NCBI RefSeq assembly: GCF_910592395.1
Contig: NC_088319.1
Span: forward strand, 11,346,001-11,410,000
Source of the DNA: Lineus longissimus
Taxonomy: Eukaryota > Nemertea > Pilidiophora > Heteronemertea > Lineidae
Direction of reading: 5' to 3'
DNA length: 64,000 bases
The number at the start of each line of letters is the position of its first letter. Positions within the stretch are counted from its first letter, which is position 1. This document shows positions 12,186-24,909 of the stretch, in pieces. The position numbers and the translations under genes are program-made. The notes beneath the pieces were generated by a model. That model saw only the letters and a program-made list of their open reading frames with translations. It searched no databases and was not told the DNA's origin.

Positions 12186-12804
12186 ATGTATGTACTCATT
12201 AAATACTGATAAAAATGACTCAAACCTCAACAGGAGTAAACAACATTCACAGACAGCTTTGATATATATGATCAGATTATGACGAGATTAAACTTTACAA
12301 AATAGCACAGGAGATACGCAAATGTTATAAAAAACACAATATCATACATTGATTGCTAACAGACCCTTCTCGCTGTCTGGGTTCATTTTAGCACACTTCT
12401 CGGTACGAGACACGACCATTGATTTTTTAAGCCTTTGGGGTTTTGGCTTAGTGCTCAGTTAAATTTGTCCATGTTTGATCGTGTCGCTTCAGTTACCGTG
12501 TGTGGTTGTGAATCTGAAATTTGGATACGATATCCCGGACTGTTGTTCGTGTAACTGGTGAAGTTTATACTCGTGGTTATCCATTGAAATGTTTCCCAAA
12601 GATATTTGGACAAGGTTGAGAGATGTTGATATTTCCCCTGTTTCAACCAACTGGCAGAAAAAGTTAATCTTTAAAAATTAGTAAACAGTGGTCTTGTCTC
12701 ATATCATTAGCCATAGGGAGTTGTTCTAAAATATGTGTGAGAGGATGACCATCAACACTAAAGAAGGACTATAAGCAGCAGCTTGGGGTCAAATGCATGG
12801 TCTC

Positions 12805-13025
12805 AAATAGACGTTTATTTGGGTTATTAACAAAAAGCTGAAAACACGACAATATATGTTTATTTGAGATACGAGCGCCACCAAACGTCTATTTGAGTGT
12901 ATGTCTATTTGAAAAGCGACACCAAACGTCTATTTGAGTTATTAACAAAAAGCTGAAAACACGACAATATATGTTTATTTGCAATTGAGATACAGGCGCC
13001 ACCAAACGTCTATTTGAGTGTGTAG
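12805..13025. repeat. Imperfect ~110-bp tandem duplication
   Basis: 'gtctatttg', 'gttattaacaaaaagctgaa' and 'aacacgacaatatatgttta' occur twice in the same order (from about 12810 and 12925). 'caccaaacgtctatttgag' occurs three times. The stretch is intergenic. Confidence 0.7.
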
Positions 13026-13383
13026 TCGTAGTTCCACCTATCATAAAACCCCGTGTTTTTTCAAGACCCGTGTCTTCGCCGTGTGTCAAAAAACCCGGGG
13101 CGCACTTACACCTATCAGTGCAGACCCACCTTTTTTTGGAAACATGTGGGCCTACAATGGTTTATTCTAACAGCAGCAATCACTAAATTCTCAACCTAAT
13201 CACCTTGTCCGAAAATTTACCTGAATCTTAATACGAATAACATTTGTTGACCTATAACTTACAATTTCAACCATGTGTACCTTTAATTTTCACCTTGAAT
13301 TATAAACAAAAGAATTCCCCCCTGTTGTGGTCTGACACTTTATGATATGGTTTTCACATCAGAAAATTCATGTAGCTCTTTTT

Positions 13384-16300
13384 TCATCCTTGGTCCGGCA
13401 AGCCGTCATCATCTGCATTGGGGACAGCAAAACTCGGTAGTAACAGTTCCAATCCTTCACAGATGTCAGTCCTTCCAATGCGAGCGGCAGCCGAAGAGAA
13501 TTCTGCCGGTACGTTCTCATCTAGAATGTGAGGATTTTTCTCCTTCCATTTCTCTAACAACTGAAACAAAAAGAACACATCAGTTAGTTTCAACTCCTGC
13601 AGTTGCCAGAGCCATAAAACTTTTAAAGAACATGCTCTTTTGATATATGGTCAGATCCTGAAAATAAACCAGCCTTTAGGATAGCCCATGATGCCAGCAA
13701 AGTCTATCGGAGGTTCAAGATTTTAAAATTGAGAACACTTTAATGCAATTTGGGAGCATCTGAGAGCAAACCCAAAAATGAGACTGTCAGAATGGGCAAA
13801 AACCTGCCCTAAAATGCCCTTTTTGATACCCAGAAAGAGAGTTTTGGTGATCTCTGGGAGCAATATCAATTATTATGTTTGTATGGACCGGTCAATCTAG
13901 AAATGATGCTGATGCATTGTTTTTTGCATTTTGGTATTTTGGTATCTTACGACATTGATAAAGACTATTATCATATGATAGTATTTTTTACTGGGAAAAA
14001 AGCATTCAAGTCAGGGCTGTTTCAGGTAAATCATCAGCAGCTGACCCAAATGAATGAATCAAGTTGTCAAGCCAACTCCATTTAGATTTGTCCTTGACCT
14101 GCTTCTTTAGCTTTGTTTAAGATCATTAAATGGCATTGTCACATCGGCCGTAGCCCTTTTTACCTAGATGCATAAAAAATATGTATCCCTTTTTACCTAG
14201 ATTCATAAAAAATATATACCCAACCCCCATCCCCCCCAGCTCGTACGCCATTTGTCTCCAGTTAACCTTTGCTAAACACCCCCCCCCCCCCCCCCCCGAA
14301 AGAAATATTATAATGACATTTTAAATGAGGAAGGGGTACAAAACCCAAACTTAAAACTACAAACTTACGTAAATAATGGTGTCCTTCAGATCCATACGTT
14401 CATAGCGTGGTTGATCCCAATCACTACGAGTCAATAGCTCAGCTCCTGAAAATGTTTTTGCAGAATTTGTCATTTTTAGCGTTCTATAAGACAACCTTTC
14501 TAAAGTACACAGAAACTGCACAGCTGTTGAATACTTTACTCGCAATGAGCATTCTTAAAACAAATGAATTTATACTTATTGTCCGATATCAAATAGCAAG
14601 AGTCTCATCCCTGGGCTCTTACCAATGAATAACCGTCAATTTATGATATCTGACCTCTGTGACCTTGTAGAGTAGGTCGAGATCTTCTCGTCTCTATTGG
14701 CTGAGGGGTTAACAATTTTTAGCTCTATTTCAATCAACAGTTGAGCACAGTTCTCACACAAATGACTTGCAATGATGAAATCATCTTGAATGAAAACAGA
14801 AAAAGACATTCTCAGTTAAAACTAAAAAGTACCTGGTAATATCTTGATGAAACTTTTGTAACTACTTCCCAGGTATTCACAGATCCATATAAAAATATCG
14901 TGTGGGCGATTGTCCTGCTCTGAAATAAAATTATATACATTAAGTACAACATTACATGGTAAGCTGTGATTTTTATCAAATTTTTCGTATCAATTTCTGC
15001 AAATGGCAGCCTTCATCAAGATAAAACTATATGGTTTGAAAATGTTTTGACATCCCGATCCCAGAGGTTCTAATTTAAAAGCTGGTCTACACCAGCAAAC
15101 ATTAGTTTGCAAACATCACCAAACATAGAGTTTCCTTCTATTTGGGTTGGACCAACATACCACTATGAAACAAATGCTACATGATAACATAGCCAAACAA
15201 TAGACTGGCCATTTGCCCATATAGTGAATCACATGATCACTTGCTTTTCTATCTATGATTGGTCTGTAGCTGACACAGAGAAGAAAAAAATTACTGCTGG
15301 TTGAACTTCAATCAATAAAAGAATTTAATTTCTATCCGAAAACAACAAATATTTAACAGACAATAATTTTGAACTCCAATTGCAGAACGAGTATACCGAT
15401 GATGAATAATACGTCGGATAAAGTGCACAGTTAAACAGGTAGATATATGTAGCGCTCATGGCTTGCTGCTGAGATAGCGGATATGACAAAAATATTACAT
15501 CGGGTGATCTATGAAAAAAGGTCCCAGTTTTTAAAGTACAATATAATATCAGGTGCTATCAAACAGAAATCATTGAAAATTCACCCTTGTGTGGCCATTG
15601 ATATCATCTAGCACAACCTAAAGTCCTCATATTAGTCATGTGGTGCTTAATTAATCTCGTCCACTCCACGTCATGGTATAAGCCATATGATGCCCCTTTA
15701 AAGGCCTTGTTCCCTCCCATCTGGTTTTTTGACAATGTTTTCTCTGCCTCTCAACAATGACAGCTAAAATTTATGCAGTGGCACTCAAAACACTACTTTT
15801 CTCCTTCGAGTCATCCATTTTCCCTCCTTAATCTCTTTTTTTTTACAAATATTTCACAGTATTTATATATTGCCATATGTTTACAGGAGCATGTTGTAAA
15901 AATGTAGCAAAAATATTCCCAGTGGGTTTTCTGAATGAAAAATTTGGACCAAAATAATTCTTTTCCATTTCAAATGTACATAACATACCCCATGTTTAAC
16001 TTAAGACTCCGAATAAGCATTATAATTGCTGTGATTAACAATATGATGCTCAATTGTTTACAGTGCAAACTGCAGTAAATAACTGCTTTCTTTGAGATTA
16101 GTCTCAAATTGTTTGGCATATAGTTTAAAGATATGAAGCTCAATAAATCAAAGGAAAACTAGAACCACTTACCAGGTCTTAATTGTGGAACTGGATGATA
16201 TTGTTCATGATTCGGGTTCACACCATTGTCTTGATTGGCCCCCAGATTACGCAGTGCAATAGCATTGTTGCCTAAAAAATCAACAAAACATACAATCTAA

Positions 16301-19300
16301 ACAGCATCAGTGAGGTTAGATGTACTCTAGAGGCTGGTGGGAGTGGGGTGCTTCAGAAAATGAACAAAGATGTTCTACAAATTTTGTGTTCATCATCATA
16401 TCAACGACTTTCAGCATAGTGGTCCATTTCAGATCTATGCCATAAGGATTAATTAGTCAAAATAAGGTTCATTACCTCCTGAAAGGAATAGTTAGCCTGC
16501 CCTGGCACATAGGTACTTTTTCTTTGAAATCTTGTTCAAATATCAATGTGCTTCAGAAAATGAACAAAGATGTTCTACAAATTTTGTGTTCATCATCATA
16601 TCAACGACTTTCAGCATAGTGGTCCATTTCAGATCTATGCCATAAGGATTAATTAGTCAAAATAAGGTTCATTGCCTCCTGAAAGGAATAGTTAGCCTGC
16701 CCTGGCACATAGGTACTTTTTCTTTGAAATCTTGTTCAAATATCAATGTACTGTGAAGTGCCGGGAAATTATTTCCTTTAAATTCAACGTTGGTTCATCC
16801 AAAGCATCACCGAGCACAATGTTTGACCTTTTATTACCTGAGCGGTTAGTAAATATTTTCAAGATACACAAACTGAATGACTAGTAATTACCAAGGTCAT
16901 CAGGGCAATCTTGGTAAGAAGTTCCCCCGTGGCCCTTTCAAGGGGTACTTTCCAAAACCATAAAGGACAAATAAACGCTATGAAAAAGTTTCAAGTCAAC
17001 AGCTATGGCACTAAAACATTGCCACCAAACTGTCACAACAATGACAGACCACTCAGGTGAGCCAAGAATTATATAATGTGCATATTTTGTAGCATTCTTC
17101 CTACTCCTTACCAGCTTCTGCAGATTCAGCTTGACGACGTGTTTTTCTGAAAACGGAATGGACAAAATTACTAAAAAGTACCATGATCGCATGACCGTTA
17201 TGTTTTTGATTCTGCACCCAAAACAAGCTGTTTTAAAGGGGGGCGCCCCTAGATTTCTTGTTGCGTTCCTTTTTTATTGAAAGTTACAAACGTTTGGCAT
17301 GTTCCTAATTGATCGCTATTTTGAGGCATGTTTCATTTATTGTGGCCTTTTGCCTTACTGAAATTAGAATTCATAAAGGCTAGTGATCTTATAGCCTAAT
17401 AAAGCCAAAGACGACAGTCGTTCTTCTTCTTGATTATTGATAATATGTACTGTCTTTTTCACATTTAAGGGACATTGGCAGAAACGGCTGGCCATATTAA
17501 AATGTCAGTCACAATGATGAAATACTCACCTGCAGTAATACCACACGGCGATTGTACATAGAACCAGTATAACCAGTACGAGTAAAACAATTCCAATAAT
17601 GCCTCCAGGTCCAAGCTTGTTATTGTTCTCTTCACCTGAAAAAAGACTGATATTTAGAACTCTGATTATACGGCTTGTCATTGCATGAGTACTGCTCCAA
17701 GCTGCATTCAACAATCAGATTTCGGCTGAGCTGGAACTAGTTCTCTAAGATCCGAAGGACCAGCTGACAGCAGACCAGTTTGAAGAAGACCCTGAGATCC
17801 AAGAAGGCAAAGTTGAGGCAGCCCTGACAAACTTGAAATGTCTCAAACACGGCAAGTCCCCAGGAATTGACAATATCTCTCGGGAACTTGTGCGAATGGG
17901 GGAGAGTTGGTGGTAAAGTGTAAACAGGATTGACCCAAGATAAGGATAACATCAATTGTTGTACCTCTTACTAAATAAGGGGAACCTGAGGAATTGTAAC
18001 AATAACCAGACCATAAGCTTGATAACTACCTTGCGCGATTCTCCTAGCCCTAAAGGTCATCCTCACATGCCTGCCACCACAAGCAGAAGCCATCTTATCT
18101 GAGGAACAAGGCCGTTAACTTTTCGCCACGGGAGATAACGTGACTCAGCACATATTCAACCTTCGGGTATTGTGCAAGAAGTATACTGCAAGCAGCTGGG
18201 CAAGCCTGTGTTCCACAACTTCACTGATAACAAGAAATGTTTTGATCAGCTCTGCCGGGAAGGTTTGTGGGCAATTTTAAGGAAGAAAAACATTAGCCTT
18301 AGCTTCATCAAGTCCATAGAGGCATTGAACGCAGCATCAATGAGCATGGTCCGGGTGGAAGAGGACTTAAGCTATTGCATCCTCACCTTAATAGGAGTAA
18401 GGCAAGGTAGCTTCTATCACCAACTCTGTGCAACATTGTCCTCAAGAATGACAGAGTCACTCGTCCAACTGGAGTCACCCGAGATAACCTAGGGTCAAAC
18501 AATCAGTAATCTGAGGTTTGCCGATGACACTGATCTTCTTCATCACTAATTAACCAAATTCGCCACTTACATAAAGAAGATAGAACCAGTGGCAGTTATG
18601 GCATGGCAATTAACCCCCGAGAAGAAGAAGACCTAGCGAAAGGGAACGGATTGATGGCTTGCAACCATTGCTTTTGATGAGAAAACAGAAATATTTGCGC
18701 ATGTCAGAAGGTCCAAGGTAAAGCTAGCAAATACCATCTAATACAGGACACTGTCTGACCAAAGCAAACTTGGATTGATGACACTAAGAACTGGACTGGA
18801 CTTATCACCAGAAACCTGAACCACCTCGCAGAGGATAGAACTGCAGTGCATGGTGCCATATCGTCAAAAGCTCAGGGTCACCCAAATGGTCGCATGGCTG
18901 TGGACATAATGATGACGATTCATCATCACCATCATCATCATCATCACCATGACTTACCAAAGGTTTCAAGGCACTAACTGTATAATTATCTTTTTCACGA
19001 TCTAGCTGTGGATCACACAAAGACATCTCAAGATAATCAGAAAATGTTGGCACTACTAGCATATTTTGCAGGAGATATATTCAGACACTTACCAGGAGTA
19101 ATGGCAGTTGAAGATGAAGATGGCGTAGTTGGCGGTACGGCTGCAACAAAACAACAAAAACTGTTTTCAACAAGGCGTCAACGCAAAGTGAACCTAATTC
19201 CATGGAATGAACAGGGAATATTAAAGATGGTGTGATTTTGAAAATATCAATCATTTTATCGCAGGCACCTCTGTTTGGTGCAAACAGCTCGCCCACTCTT

Positions 19301-22300
19301 CCCAAGCATGCAACAAGAAATCGAAGCCCATCGATCGACTTGTTGATCAGTTAACATTGACTACCGGATAAGCTGTTTGACTTCAGGAGTGTACATAAGT
19401 GCCGGCCAGCAGTTATCTTCAGACATCGAAAATAAAACTTACTTGTTGGTTTATCACAGACAGTATCTGATTTGACTGTACATTCGGATGTGACATTCCA
19501 ACCATCCGCTCTACAGTCCTTACATTTCTGACATGGAGAGTTGTATGACTCGACATCTGAAAAGGTGCTCCCCTCAACACAATACCCACAAGTCACATCA
19601 CTCTCAGGTGGCACTGGAAGTAATGAGGGAATATAAAAAATAAATATAAATAGAGTAACAACCTTTTATAAACATTGCGTTGGCTTTTGAAGCAACTGTA
19701 CATTGTAGAAACTTTAAAATGCCATTCTGCTCTGGTTGATTTCTCCATTGTGCATTATAACAATTTTATTATTAGTAAGCCATAAGTAATTTGCCACAGG
19801 TGGTTATGAGACTTTTTTTATTGATTGGTGCTTGGATGGGCTTCATCTACAAAAACCAAACGAAACATATATATTTTTGGGGGTGGTCTACAACTTTTAT
19901 TTCATTTTTATTCCATCCTCCCCTAAAAAATTTGGTTTAAATTTTTTTTACATTGGTCTCATCATCACTAACATCACCATTTCACCATTTCAGAATGACT
20001 ATGATGTCTCTTGCAACTGACATTGATTGAACACTGACACATTTTGAGTCCTTACTACAGTCCAAATCACAGTTGACATCCGTCCTACTTCGCGTTTGTG
20101 ACGCATGACGTATGCGCGAGTTGCGTGCCAATGACGCACTATACACTCGACCTACGCCCAACCTTCAAACTAGGTAGCGCGTCAATGACTCGATTTACAG
20201 GATGTCATTTGTGATTTGGACTGTACATTGTACTATGTCATGCATGGAATATTGTTTCGAAGATCAATTCTTACCTGGTAGATTGACACCCATTCCTTTG
20301 GAACACCTCTGGTAGGGAATGCACTTCGAAGAGGAAAGATCATCGGCATTTTTATGAAAATGTCCTGGCAAGCATCCGCACTTGATGTCATGGGTCTTGT
20401 TACAAGACAGCACTTCCACTTCATTGACATGGCTGTTACAACTGCTGCACTCTTTGCACCTAATCACGTTATTCCACTCCGGAGAAAATCTTCCATCCGG
20501 ACAGGCTTTGCAGTTTGTTGAGTGTGGTGCACCAGATGTGCAGTCTTTCTGAACGTAGGATCCAGGGCGGCATTTCAGACATTTCAAGCCATCAGAGGTT
20601 TTGTAATAACTTTTTTCATCAAGCCCGCAGACCACCTGCAAGGAAATCAATCGTACAGTTTTTTAAAAGGAGAGTCCAGCTGCCTCAAAGCAAAGCCTTA
20701 TTCAAATTAGGTGATGAATGATATTGAGTTCCTGTAATGGGGGTTTGCAGATGTAACACTATAAAAAAACGTACACCAACATTACCAATGATCACGTTTG
20801 AAGATTTTATACAGATGGAACTTACTACCCCTGGTCCTTTTCATGCCGCTTAGATGAATTTTGAATATCTTTTGGTTTTCCAATCAAAAAATCATGTTTG
20901 CGCTATCTACATGTAGATGACCCCCGGCTTGCGCCTCCAGCGCCAACAAATTTCGACTTCGCCCTACCAGGAAAATCAGGCCTCTCCCTTTATTGGGCCC
21001 CCTTTCCAGCTGCACAGGATCTGGCCATGTAGCCCATTTGTAAGTTACTGTGGGTGCTTGCATACTGAGGATCCCAGCTGAGGATCAACTAACACAGCAA
21101 CATTATAACACTAGAAACCCAGGCCATCAAGAGATTCTATCATAAGAAACCTGTGCTGTGGGGAAAGTGCTTAAAATCAGCAGTGTTCTCCACAAGGCTT
21201 TTTCAGGGTGGCCCACCCTAACACCCCACCTTGCTCTAAAGGTTTCCATAGGGCCACCCAATTTTTGGCCACCCTCCCTTAAACCTTGTCTTTGTCTATC
21301 TTGCCACTGGCAAAACTTCTGGAATATCAAGCCGCAGGGAGGGCCAGCCAGGACAAGAAAAACCCTGTGGAGAACCCTAATCAGAACTAATTTTCTGAGA
21401 CACTGTGTTCAGTGGAACCTGCCTTAGCGGACACCTCCCTATTAATGACAACCTCTCTACTAAGGACACTAGTTTTTGTCCCAAATTGGTTGTTTCCATT
21501 CATTTTGACCTCTCTCTAATCAGGAACCCTCTCAGCACTCGTCAGTCCCAAGGGTGTCCTTAATAGAGAGGTTCTACTGTATATGGAGGAGAGCCTCTGT
21601 CAATGAATCGGCCAGGGGCCATTGTGCTCACCGCATATTTATTTGGTGGTTTGGAATTCATCCTGGTTAAGAAACATGCTACATGTATAGTATGGGAGCG
21701 TCCATTAAGTACGTACGCACGAAAATGCCAATTTTGAGGACCCCCTCCCCCCTGTATGCACCTTGTACACATTGCCTCATACCCCCTCCCCCCCTGTAGG
21801 AGCGTATGCCTATAGAACCTTGAATTCCCTAGCAGACGAACAGACATAGTACCTAATTTGCTACATTGTGGCGCCACAATCGGATTGGCATCGTATTGGC
21901 AAGTCGACTGCGCAATTTTTCTCCGACGGCGACACGCATTACCGGGAAATTAAACGGTGCTGGAAATTGCTAAAACATTGTAGTCGGGTAACATCCGAAC
22001 CCAGAAGCGTATGAGTTCACACATCTTGTGAAGAACAAGTATGATTATCCAAATAAGAATAAAGAGGAGAAGATTATTATGATAATATTTTTTTTTTTTT
22101 TGTTCAAAAAATGGTTGCGTACGTACGCAAGACCATTAACCCCCCTCCCCCCTGTACGCATAGTGTACGGATTTCATAGACCCCCCTCTCCCCCCTCAGT
22201 GCGTACGTACTTAATGGATGCTCCCTATATAGGTCAAACCAAAGTCGGTAGGACATGTGATGTATCGTTGCTTGGAGTACCTACCATACAAATATCATCG

Positions 22301-22683
22301 AAAAACAAGTCAATAATAAGTGAGATATTGCACTTTTTACCTTTTTTAGTTTTGGCCTCCTGGTGGCCAAGTAGGGAATCAGATCAGATCGAAATTCGAT
22401 GTCCGAGGTTACATGATGCAGGGAGTCATGTGTAGAAAATTTCAGGTTCATAGCTTTAGCGGTTAAGAAAAGTGCCACTGTTTTCGAAACAGGATACAGA
22501 CGACGACGGACACTGCGCTGTTGTATAGACTCCCCTAAAGGTGGGCCAACAATGCACACTCCATGTACTATCAATACATCGATATAGATGGTAAAATGAA
22601 AACCGAGATCGACTTACAATGAGGAAGACAGTGACGACAAAAGTTCTCAGACGCTTGAACATTGCTACATTCAACGTCGTCAA
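13384..22683 (-). CDS. Death-domain TNF receptor superfamily member, complete, 10 exons, 408 aa
   Basis: Exons (minus): 22618-22683, 20275-20635, 19443-19613, 19093-19140, 17530-17635, 17112-17146, 16173-16271, 14833-14919, 14369-14445, 13384-13560. All have GT-AG borders, and phases agree at all nine junctions, giving one 1227-nt frame. Residues 1-27 are a signal peptide. About 25-198 hold roughly four TNFR cysteine-rich repeats (exons 2-3). 200-226 is a Thr/Ser/Pro/Asn stalk. 228-247 is one membrane helix (IIGIVLLVLVILVLCTIAVW), followed by basic RKTRRQ. 303-395 is a death domain with YLGSSYKSFIKIL, LLEKWKEKNP and AARIGRTDICEGLEL. The layout and length match p75NTR/TNFR1-type type I receptors, which recruit death-domain adaptors at the plasma membrane. 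The exact orthologue is not clear. A paralogue lies at 450-1680. Confidence 0.9.
16348..16747. repeat. 200-bp tandem duplication in a receptor intron
   Basis: Two adjacent copies (16348-16547 and 16548-16747) both start gtgcttcagaaaatgaac and are almost identical; I see 'attacctcc' against 'attgcctcc'. They sit between the exons at 16173-16271 and 17112-17146, so the duplication is recent and non-coding. Confidence 0.9.
17745..18720 (+). pseudogene. LINE reverse-transcriptase fragment, decayed
   Basis: In changing frames this stretch reads typical non-LTR reverse-transcriptase motifs. First is an LKHGKSPGIDNISRELV-like block near 17840. Next is LCREGLWAILRKKNIS with GVRQGS (the conserved GVRQG) at 18172-18490. 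Then comes LRFADDTDLLHH (the F/YADD catalytic box) near 18510-18547. Stops and frameshifts interrupt it, so it is dead. It lies in the intron between receptor exons 17530-17635 and 19093-19140, antisense to that gene. Confidence 0.8.
18914..18952. repeat. (ATC)n microsatellite
   Basis: A run of atc and acc triplets within the same receptor intron. Confidence 0.8.
20056..20225. mobile_element. Short TIR element (MITE), TA target
   Basis: Inverted ends: acagtccaaatcacagttga on the left and tcatttgtgatttggactgt on the right, about 25 bp of near-perfect pairing, with TA on both sides. The TA duplication suggests a Tc1/mariner-type mobiliser (inference). It lies in the intron between receptor exons 2 and 3. 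Confidence 0.75.
21180..21360. repeat. Possible decayed repeat
   Basis: A GC-richer block with 'gggtggcccaccctaac' and 'gggccacccaatttttggcc' has weak inverted symmetry. The class is unknown. Confidence 0.3.
21410..21579. mobile_element. Pogo/Tigger-like MITE
   Basis: The left end is cagtggaacctgccttagcg. The right end, read in reverse, is cagtagaacctctctattaa. These 'CAGTrGAACCT' ends and the 'ctctattaaggacac' body are characteristic of pogo/Tigger-derived short elements. The right flank is TA. It lies in the first receptor intron. Confidence 0.7.
21694..22225. mobile_element. TIR element with gcgtacgta ends, about 530 bp
   Basis: Left end gggagcgtccattaagtacg; right end, inverted, gggagcatccattaagtacg. 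The ends are flanked by TAT on both sides, so a 3-bp (or TA) target duplication is likely. C-rich blocks 'ccccctccccc' follow each end. No transposase frame is present, and I cannot assign the superfamily. It lies in the first receptor intron. Confidence 0.75.
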
Positions 22684-22799
22684 CTATTAAGAGCAGTAAA
22701 ATAAATCATCTAAATTGGTATAAAGTCACCATTGTTGCATAGCATTTCCTAAGTGGGAAGGCCGTCTGGGGGATTTCCCACCCTGTGAGTGTGAGATAA

Positions 22800-23215
22800 A
22801 ATTCAAATTCAAATTAAATTTATTGCACAACGACAGTACACATATGACAAATACAATACACACAAAGACATTTGAAATTTTTGTTACATGTATATGGCTG
22901 TTAAAAGTATTATAAAACCAGAATGAATTATTAAAACATAGTCATTGCTCCTGAAGAGCTGTTTGCCCTTCTTCAAAGGCCTCACAGATAAAAATAGCAG
23001 TGTCTAAAATAATCTTGTTGTTAGTACTACTGAATGTAGAAATAAAATCCATATTTGAAAACAACTGACTTCCTTTATAAAAATTGATATCTGTGAGATA
23101 CTCGTCTCTTAGTTTGTTGATAGATGGACATCGTGCAAATAAATGAAACTCGTCCTCGACTATATTACACCCAAAAGGATAAAGACGCTTTTCCAATAGA
23201 GTACCAGAATGTCTA
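22800..23215 (-). pseudogene. LINE 3' fragment (C-terminus of reverse-transcriptase polyprotein)
   Basis: The frame at 22942-23196 holds the Cys/His block typical of the end of LINE polyproteins (C-x4-EDEFHLFARCP), then a Thr/Phe-rich tail. Toward 22800 the minus strand runs into 'tgaatttgaattttat', the element's 3' end. It is 5'-truncated and lies ~120 bp upstream of the death-domain receptor start. Confidence 0.7.
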
Positions 23216-23814
23216 CCCTTTTCGATGAGTAGGAAATGTTACGTGTACGAAATGTTATTTTATATAATTGAATTCGTAATTGGCAACAACATAATTGATA
23301 CCGCCATATTATGGCGGTATCAATGGTGATCACTGTCCCGGACGAGGATATTTGCTGAATATGAGCGAGAGGATGGGTATTACTAAGTTGACTTATATTA
23401 CTTATTATTAAGTATTACTGATACTTCCAAGATATGGCGAACGTGTCTGACTAATCATCTCAGGTGTTCATTAGAGTTGGGGACATGCAGCCCGATCGTC
23501 AATTTGAATGCCCACAGCTGCGAGTCAAAGTTCACATAAAAATATCGCTGCTGAATTTCATCAATAATTACACATTCATCATACGCACCCGATCCCGTTA
23601 TTTCGCCATCAGCCGATCGACTTTATCCTTAATTATATCTACATGCACTTCATAATGTACATCGATTTTCCAATTTGTTTATTGTGGCCTCCGGTGAGAC
23701 ACCCCAATCATTCGGATCTGGTTTTCTTGTTAGTTTGATCGAAGGAATAGAATAACTTTCTCATTCTTGTGGTGACTTTCTTTTTTTCTTGAATCCCAAA
23801 GCACTTCGTTCAGG

Positions 23815-24075
23815 CGGTGGTGCTGAATAACTTCCAATCAGTTTCAGGTGGTACAGATTTCAGCTAGTCTAGCCTTGTTCGGGGGCGTGGCATTTTCGGC
23901 GGGTCTGTCAGGGGTACCCCACCGCACAAATTGTCTGGCAATTGTCATTCATGATTCCTTTGGTGGTGCTGAACAACTTCCAACCAGTTTCAGGTGGTTC
24001 AGATTTCAGCTAATCTAGCCTAGCTTTGGTCAGGCAATTACATAACTCTGTCAGGGGTGACCCACCACTAGAAAT
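23815..24075. repeat. Imperfect ~145-bp tandem duplication
   Basis: 'gtggtgctgaa(t/c)aacttcca', 'cagtttcaggtggt', 'cagatttcagcta' and 'tctgtcaggggt' occur in the same order from about 23817 and 23964. A weaker third piece may start near 24137. Confidence 0.7.
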
Positions 24076-24439
24076 GTCCGTCGGTGCGTTTTTGTAGTAC
24101 TTTAAGATGTAAGGTGCACTGCAGTATCATTCTCATGTGGTACACTTCGGAGCTAATCTAGCTCAAGAACACAGCCCTCATAGCCTCACCCGTCACCTTG
24201 CAGATACCCGGCCACAGACTTACATTCTGAAGATACCAGATATGCATGTACTTATACTGTATAGGAGAAAATTGGTACACTTTTCAGCTAGGCTGAGCCC
24301 CCTGGGCGTCTATTTGACAGTTTATTCAACGCCCATGTCCAAAGTGTCTCTCGCCTTACATATTTGGCGTCCTGGGTGGAATCAGCTGGGAGACTCCAGA
24401 TGCAGAGCGTAAAACTCGCTTATGTGTTAGGGTTTAGCA

Positions 24440-24862
24440 TGTCAGCTAGATAGGCAGGAGCCATACCATTCAGACATTTGACGGTATAAGTCAAGGGTAT
24501 GAGTCAAGGTTTTAAAAGCTATCCGCTTTTCAACTGGGAACCAATGGAGTTCGTGCAGTACTGGCGTAATGTGCTCGAAAGGTGGGGTCCTTGTGACACT
24601 GAATACTGGCTGCCATGTTTTGCACTTTCTGTAATTTGTACAGGAGTTTGTTGGTGGTGCCGTACAGCAGTGCATTACCGTAGTTCAATCTCGACGTCAC
24701 TGTCCGTTCACCAAGGAGCTGGTTGCAGCCAGTGAGATATTTCCGGACATGCCTGGCAATGTTCCCGAGTTGGAAATAGGCAGGCACCTGATTTTGCATG
24801 CTCATATTTATGTCAAACATGACCCCAAGATTCCTAATGTATGGCACCATTACCAGCGTTTA
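24440..24862 (-). pseudogene. CR1-like LINE fragment
   Basis: Two overlapping frames on the minus strand give the classic CR1-type order: NLGVMFDINMSMQNQV, then IARHVRKYL, VTSRLNYGNALLYG, LQKVQNMAA, and HITPVLHELHWFPVEKRI after a frameshift. It is truncated at both ends and non-functional. Confidence 0.85.
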
Positions 24863-24909
24863 CAGCAATATGATCCAGAGATCTTGCGGAGTATAAGGTG
24901 ATACAAAAG

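Noticed and set aside
22028-22435. 135-codon plus-strand frame with Pro-rich stretch
   Set aside because: It spans the C-rich end of a TIR element and a poly-T run inside a receptor intron.
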